A DNA stretch of 64,000 nt, taken from NCBI GenBank assembly GCA_026929865.2, contig CM049410.1, forward strand, positions 9,858,001 to 9,922,000, read 5' to 3'. Position numbers and translations under genes: made by a program. This DNA is from Hyperoplus lanceolatus. Taxonomy: Eukaryota > Chordata > Actinopteri > Uranoscopiformes > Ammodytidae. Each line of letters begins with the position of its first letter. The stretch's first letter is position 1. The notes under the pieces were generated by a model, which saw only the letters and a program-made list of their open reading frames with translations, made no database searches and was not told where the DNA came from. Shown here one piece after another: positions 60,501 to 64,000 of this stretch.

Positions 60501-63397
60501 CCAGTATATGTGCAGCCTTTAGCAGCAGCAGGACCAGCTAGGCTTTCTCTGAGCCTTTCCATGCTGTGTAGTAGAGACTGTCTCGCTGTGCTGAGATCTG
60601 CTGTAGAGGCTGCTGCTGCCTCCATGCTGTCAGTCACTGCCTCCATGAGCTGCTCCAACTCCTCGGGCCGCTTTGTCTAGACCAAAAGTAAATAGATTTT
60701 TGCTTCAGAATGAAAATGATAAAGTATAAAAAAGGAGTTATGGATCCAAAACACATTGTGCCAGTCACCTGCAGGGCTGTGTGGAGTGCTTGCAGGTCAT
60801 GCTTTGTGCCCAGAGCAGCCTGAAAGCTGTGCAGAATGAGAAGGATGGTGACGTCTTTGTTGGAGTGCTGGGTGCTACTCAGCTGCTCAGAGACGGACTG
60901 CACCTCTGGAGGGACATCCTCATCCGGGCCCACTAACAGCACCGTTCTAAATAAGACAAATACACACACCCAACACATATACAAGCAGAGGAATTATGTG
61001 AAAAAACTGATCTCAAGATCTCAACTGTTAACTGAAGCTTAGGATGTTGAGACGTTGTAGTCAAGTCTTAAAATAATTTTTAATAGCAGTAGCATAGTAT
61101 TAATTGTTGTAAGTGTGAATGAACTTACATGGTTTTAGAGCAGTGAAGCTCAGGAGAGACACTTTGCTCCGCCTTGATGAGTCTTTGAAAAGAAATACCT
61201 AAAGCAAGGGCAGGCAGACACTGTTGAGTATATTCCAGCAGGTAAACACTGCCCCCATATGGTCACACTGATACATGACGAATCAACAGCAGTCATGTTA
61301 CTGTTAAACTGTATTTAACACTACATACATACACACATTCTCAATTGCAAGATATGTTGTTCAGGTGCTACAGCGGTCCGTTTTCTCTCCATCTAGCTCT
61401 AACCCTAACCCTTTACCCTAACCCTAAACTACTCTACTTCCCACGTACCTTGCAAGATACCCCTAAGTACTCCTTTTTGGGGGAATCACCAACTCACACT
61501 GTACTTCCAATAATTGAAAGCAAACATTAAGGTGATGTTTAGGCTTATTTCTTTATATAGTATATGAGCTTTAATGCTACCTGGTGCTCGGAGCTCCTGT
61601 TGGATGACATTCAGCAGGTGTTTACTGGCAGAGCAGCAGGGCTCAGGCCAGGCCAGAAAGCTGCTAAACAACAGGTAGGCCTCCTGCAGCACACCACAGT
61701 CTGAAGCCACATAGGGAGCCTGCAAGAAGAACACAGAAGAAAAACAACTAACCTGGTTAAATAATAGAATAATGGAAATGTGGCAATAAACACCCCACAC
61801 TGACATTTTGAATAGTTCCTCTAGTCACTCACATTTAGGAGGGTTGATGAGAACAGGAGAGTGAGGGGCACCACCAGCTCATACTGACACTGCTGTAGCA
61901 CCTGGAAACACAGGGAAAGACCCTATTTTGAAACACACCATCATTCATCACATATCCATACACGGAACAGAGAATGGATCAAATGGATGTTGGTTTTATT
62001 CAGCTCTTTGACCTCCTTTGTTTTCTTCAGCACTTTCTGCAGAAGGATGAGGAAGTTGTGGGCATCTCTCTTCACAAGTTCCTCCAAACACCAGCGGTTT
62101 ATGCACAGCCCGGCTAGTCAGACGGACAGAAAAACACAAAAACATGAACCAAGCGCTTATTTCTCCTTTTTTTTTAGGTTTCATTCTGACAGAAGGCGGT
62201 AACACTAAGTTAAACCGGTTGAAAGCCTATTATCAGAAAAGTGCCCAATGAAAGTAATGTTTGAAGGTATATTCAAAACTGAACTTGCATTGCCCAACAT
62301 GGTGCTGTCTGTCACTCTGCATTCTGTTTGTCATCACTTTCAATTCCCATTTGTCTCTATATGGGCAATATGTTCCAATATATAAGAAAATGTCTCGAAA
62401 TGCAACACTTTACAATCTTTTTGTGTTACCTACTACATAAGTTTTTTTTGTGCTACCTAACACAAAGGTTTTTTTTGTGCTACCTAACACATAGGTTTTT
62501 TTTTGGTGTGTTACCTACTACATAAGTTTTTTTTGTGCTACCTAACAGGTTTCTTTTTGTGCTACCTAACACATAGGGTTTTTTTGTGCTACCTAACACA
62601 TAGGGTTTTTTTTGTGTGGTACCTAACATAAGATTCACCATCCTGACTTATCTTAGGCTGCAATTTGGAGAATGAACCTATGTGTTTGGTAGCACAAAAA
62701 AAACCCTATGTAGTAGGTAACACACCAAAAAAAACCCTATGTGTTAGGTAGCACAAAAAAACAAACAAAACCTATGTGTTAGGTAGCACACAAAAAAAAC
62801 CCTATGTAGTAGGTAACACAAAAAAACCTATGTAGTAGGTAACACATATCTATGTAGTAGGTACTACAAGTTTGTGTACCTTATTGTAAAGTGTTACCAT
62901 TATATGTTCCAATTTGGCCAATATGTTTAAATATTGATATACTGTATATATATAATATCTAAGTGTAAAATAATACAAAATGATACAAAATGTCTCTATA
63001 TGGAAAATGTGTTCCCAGTTGTGAGTGAGGTTTGCTTCTCATGATTTAAAAGTGGAACAAGCGATACTCTAGAACGCGTTGTCAAAAACACTTTTTCGTC
63101 AAAATCAGTGACATGTATTCATATATTAACAAATAACTTCAGCATGTACAAACTGTTTTTAACAATACTGATATCTACATAACAAGTTTTTTTTTCTGAC
63201 AGATTTCTGGTGTGAACAGAGGAGCCGGCTTGTGTTAAACCACATCATAGTTGGACTATTAAGGCAGGTATAAGGGATTGGGTCTTACCGTTCCAGAGTT
63301 GTTTGTCAGGAGTGTTGAGTCCCAGGTCACAGAGGCAACGCTCGAGGACATGCTGGATACGATCCTCCGTGCACGAGCTCTGTTCCATCTTCTGCAT
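55374..63397 (-). CDS. pik3r5: PI3K-gamma regulatory subunit 5 (p101 adaptor)
   Basis: p101 binds p110-gamma and G-beta-gamma and recruits the kinase to membranes. Seventeen coding exons: 63289-63397, 62013-62113, 61833-61901, 61581-61719, 61129-61198, 60769-60946, 60502-60676, 59954-60022, 58983-59839, 58358-58483, 57609-57740, 57375-57468, 57150-57226, 56943-57036, 56740-56822, 56522-56640 and 55374-55521. They make 879 residues (human 880). It opens [21 protein letters not shown]; a CTGTAG acceptor just upstream shows a non-coding first exon. Family blocks: [31 protein letters not shown], a Ser/Glu-rich middle (about 305-450), [83 protein letters not shown] and the tail [15 protein letters not shown]. 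The donor after exon 62013-62113 (GAG|GTCAAA) is weak. Several introns carry CA repeats or miniature elements. Confidence 0.97.
55612..56350. mobile_element. TTAA-type miniature element (AGGTGCACTATG ends) in pik3r5 intron
   Basis: TTAAAGGTGCACTATGCAG at 55612 is matched by CATAGTGCACCTTTAG ending at 56350. The inverted repeat is about 13-16 bp. A lone right end of the same type (CATAGTGCACCTTTAA) lies at 985-1000 in mcm5. Confidence 0.7.
57253..57322. repeat. (GT)n microsatellite in a 148 bp pik3r5 intron
   Basis: About 35 GT units (CA in the transcript) fill almost half of the intron 57227-57374. Confidence 0.95.
57525..57594. repeat. (GT)n microsatellite in the neighbouring 140 bp pik3r5 intron
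   Basis: About 33 GT units, interrupted once near the left end, fill half of the intron 57469-57608. On the transcript strand they form CA repeats close to the donor. Confidence 0.95.
57961..58204. mobile_element. TTAA-type miniature element (AGGTGC...GAGGAACTTT ends) in pik3r5 intron
   Basis: AGGTGCGCTGAGGAACTTT at the left and AAAGTTCCTCGTAGCACCT at the right are near-perfect inverted repeats, on CTAA/TTAA. A related piece (CCGAGGAACTTTCAATTCGT) lies at about 52812-52850 in pik3r6. Confidence 0.75.
61397..61428. repeat. Short telomere-like CCCTAA run
   Basis: About five imperfect CCCTAA units occur in a pik3r5 intron. It is too short to suggest a telomere or fusion point on its own. Confidence 0.6.
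62404..62895. mobile_element. Foldback element made of inverted tandem repeats (CTACCTAACACATAGG units)
   Basis: AACACTTTACAAT at 62404-62416 is repeated inverted at 62883-62895. Inside, units of about 30 bp (GTGCTACCTAACACATAGG plus a T tract) repeat about seven times at 62420-62630. They then occur inverted about six times at 62680-62870, around a unique 50 bp centre. It lies in the pik3r5 intron between exons 63289-63397 and 62013-62113. Confidence 0.8.
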
Positions 63398-64000
63398 GCT
63401 CTTCTACAGGGGGCATGCAAACATCCACACACACAGATAAACCACCAGGAAGTCCCAAAATAACAATAAGCCAATATATTATGTCTCGTAAGTGGTCCCC
63501 AACTTCCTGTTATTGCTCTTGCCAACACGATATAATCATTATTGTTCCCTTCCAGAAAAACAATCAAACGCAACCCAGTGTAAAACTCTCAGTCTCTCAA
63601 AAAACAGAAATGCAAACAGACAAGAAGTGTCCACAGCGAAAGACGTGAGGGGAAGAAAATAGAGCCGGCCACTTCCTACCAAAAACCAGTGAGTCACCGA
63701 CTGCGTGAGTGGACCAGAGATGAGCAGGTCGAAAACTTTAGCCACAACTTCTACTTTTTCATTCTTAAAAAAATCACACATTTCATATGACTCAAAAGTG
63801 GGCTGGAAATTAATCTTGCACAAGGACAACTTCCTATTTGAAATCGTGGAAAAAGTCTGTTAGAGTTTTAGGGCAAAGATTAAAGAATCTTTCGACCATG
63901 TTCAAGCAAAATAAAAAAATACACAACCAAGTATGACAGTTAGGAACAATTCCACTTATTTCTTGGATATGCTGACTTCACATCACATGGCATCTGTGAT
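63398..64000. other. pik3r5 5' flank
   Basis: The first coding exon of pik3r5 extends to an acceptor at about 63404. Beyond it lies the intron or upstream region, and the non-coding first exon was not identified. No other gene is supported. Confidence 0.5.

Noticed and set aside
61397-61428. Telomere-fusion relic
   Set aside because: Only about five imperfect CCCTAA units, which is below what would support a fusion point.
62420-62880. CRISPR-like array (regular 30 bp units)
   Set aside because: The units are in direct contact without unique spacers and are inverted halfway, in a vertebrate intron.

Overview
This window comes from a ray-finned (teleost) fish nuclear genome. The evidence is split vertebrate genes with GT-AG introns, very long CA/GT microsatellites, and many Tc1/mariner-like, hAT-like and TTAA-flanked elements of kinds common in teleosts. 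No bacterial, viral, rRNA, tRNA or CRISPR feature was seen. All gene models below were spliced by eye from the sequence; protein identities come from recognition of the families, not from a search. Seven protein-coding genes were found and all lie on the minus strand. From low to high coordinate they are mcm5 (99-4208, its 3' end lies before position 1), gcat (5806-11015), tom1 (12376-19302), bmerb1 (30208-41297), mfsd6l (43690-45540), pik3r6 (48287-54402) and pik3r5 (55374-63397). The six complete models each close in frame from ATG to stop: 427, 464, 194, 616, 731 and 879 codons. Layout: 1-19.3 kb is a compact block holding a replicative helicase subunit, a mitochondrial threonine-catabolism enzyme and an endosomal sorting adaptor. 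19.3-30.2 kb is a gene-free, transposon-dense interval. It carries a 4.0 kb palindromic element inserted inside a Tc1-like copy, a second Tc1-like copy that lies downstream and shows the same site uninterrupted, and a 236 bp CA tract. 30-41 kb is bmerb1 with large introns; one holds an hAT-like insertion with a clean 8 bp target duplication. 43-64 kb holds mfsd6l followed by the head-to-tail pair of p110-gamma adaptor genes pik3r6 (p84/p87) and pik3r5 (p101). Their introns carry several TTAA-flanked miniature elements and one inverted array of tandem repeats. How the genes relate: pik3r6 and pik3r5 encode alternative adaptors of the same lipid kinase (PI3K-gamma) and are evident tandem paralogues next to mfsd6l, the arrangement I recall from human 17p13. 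mcm5 and tom1 are near each other on human 22q12. bmerb1 is on human 16p. The window therefore joins segments that are separate in human, and the transposon-rich 19.3-30.2 kb gap and the 41.3-43.7 kb gap are where the joins lie. I see no new gene system. The most unusual objects are the palindromic element, the inverted minisatellite in pik3r5 intron 1, and the miniature TTAA element with a tRNA-like core in tom1.
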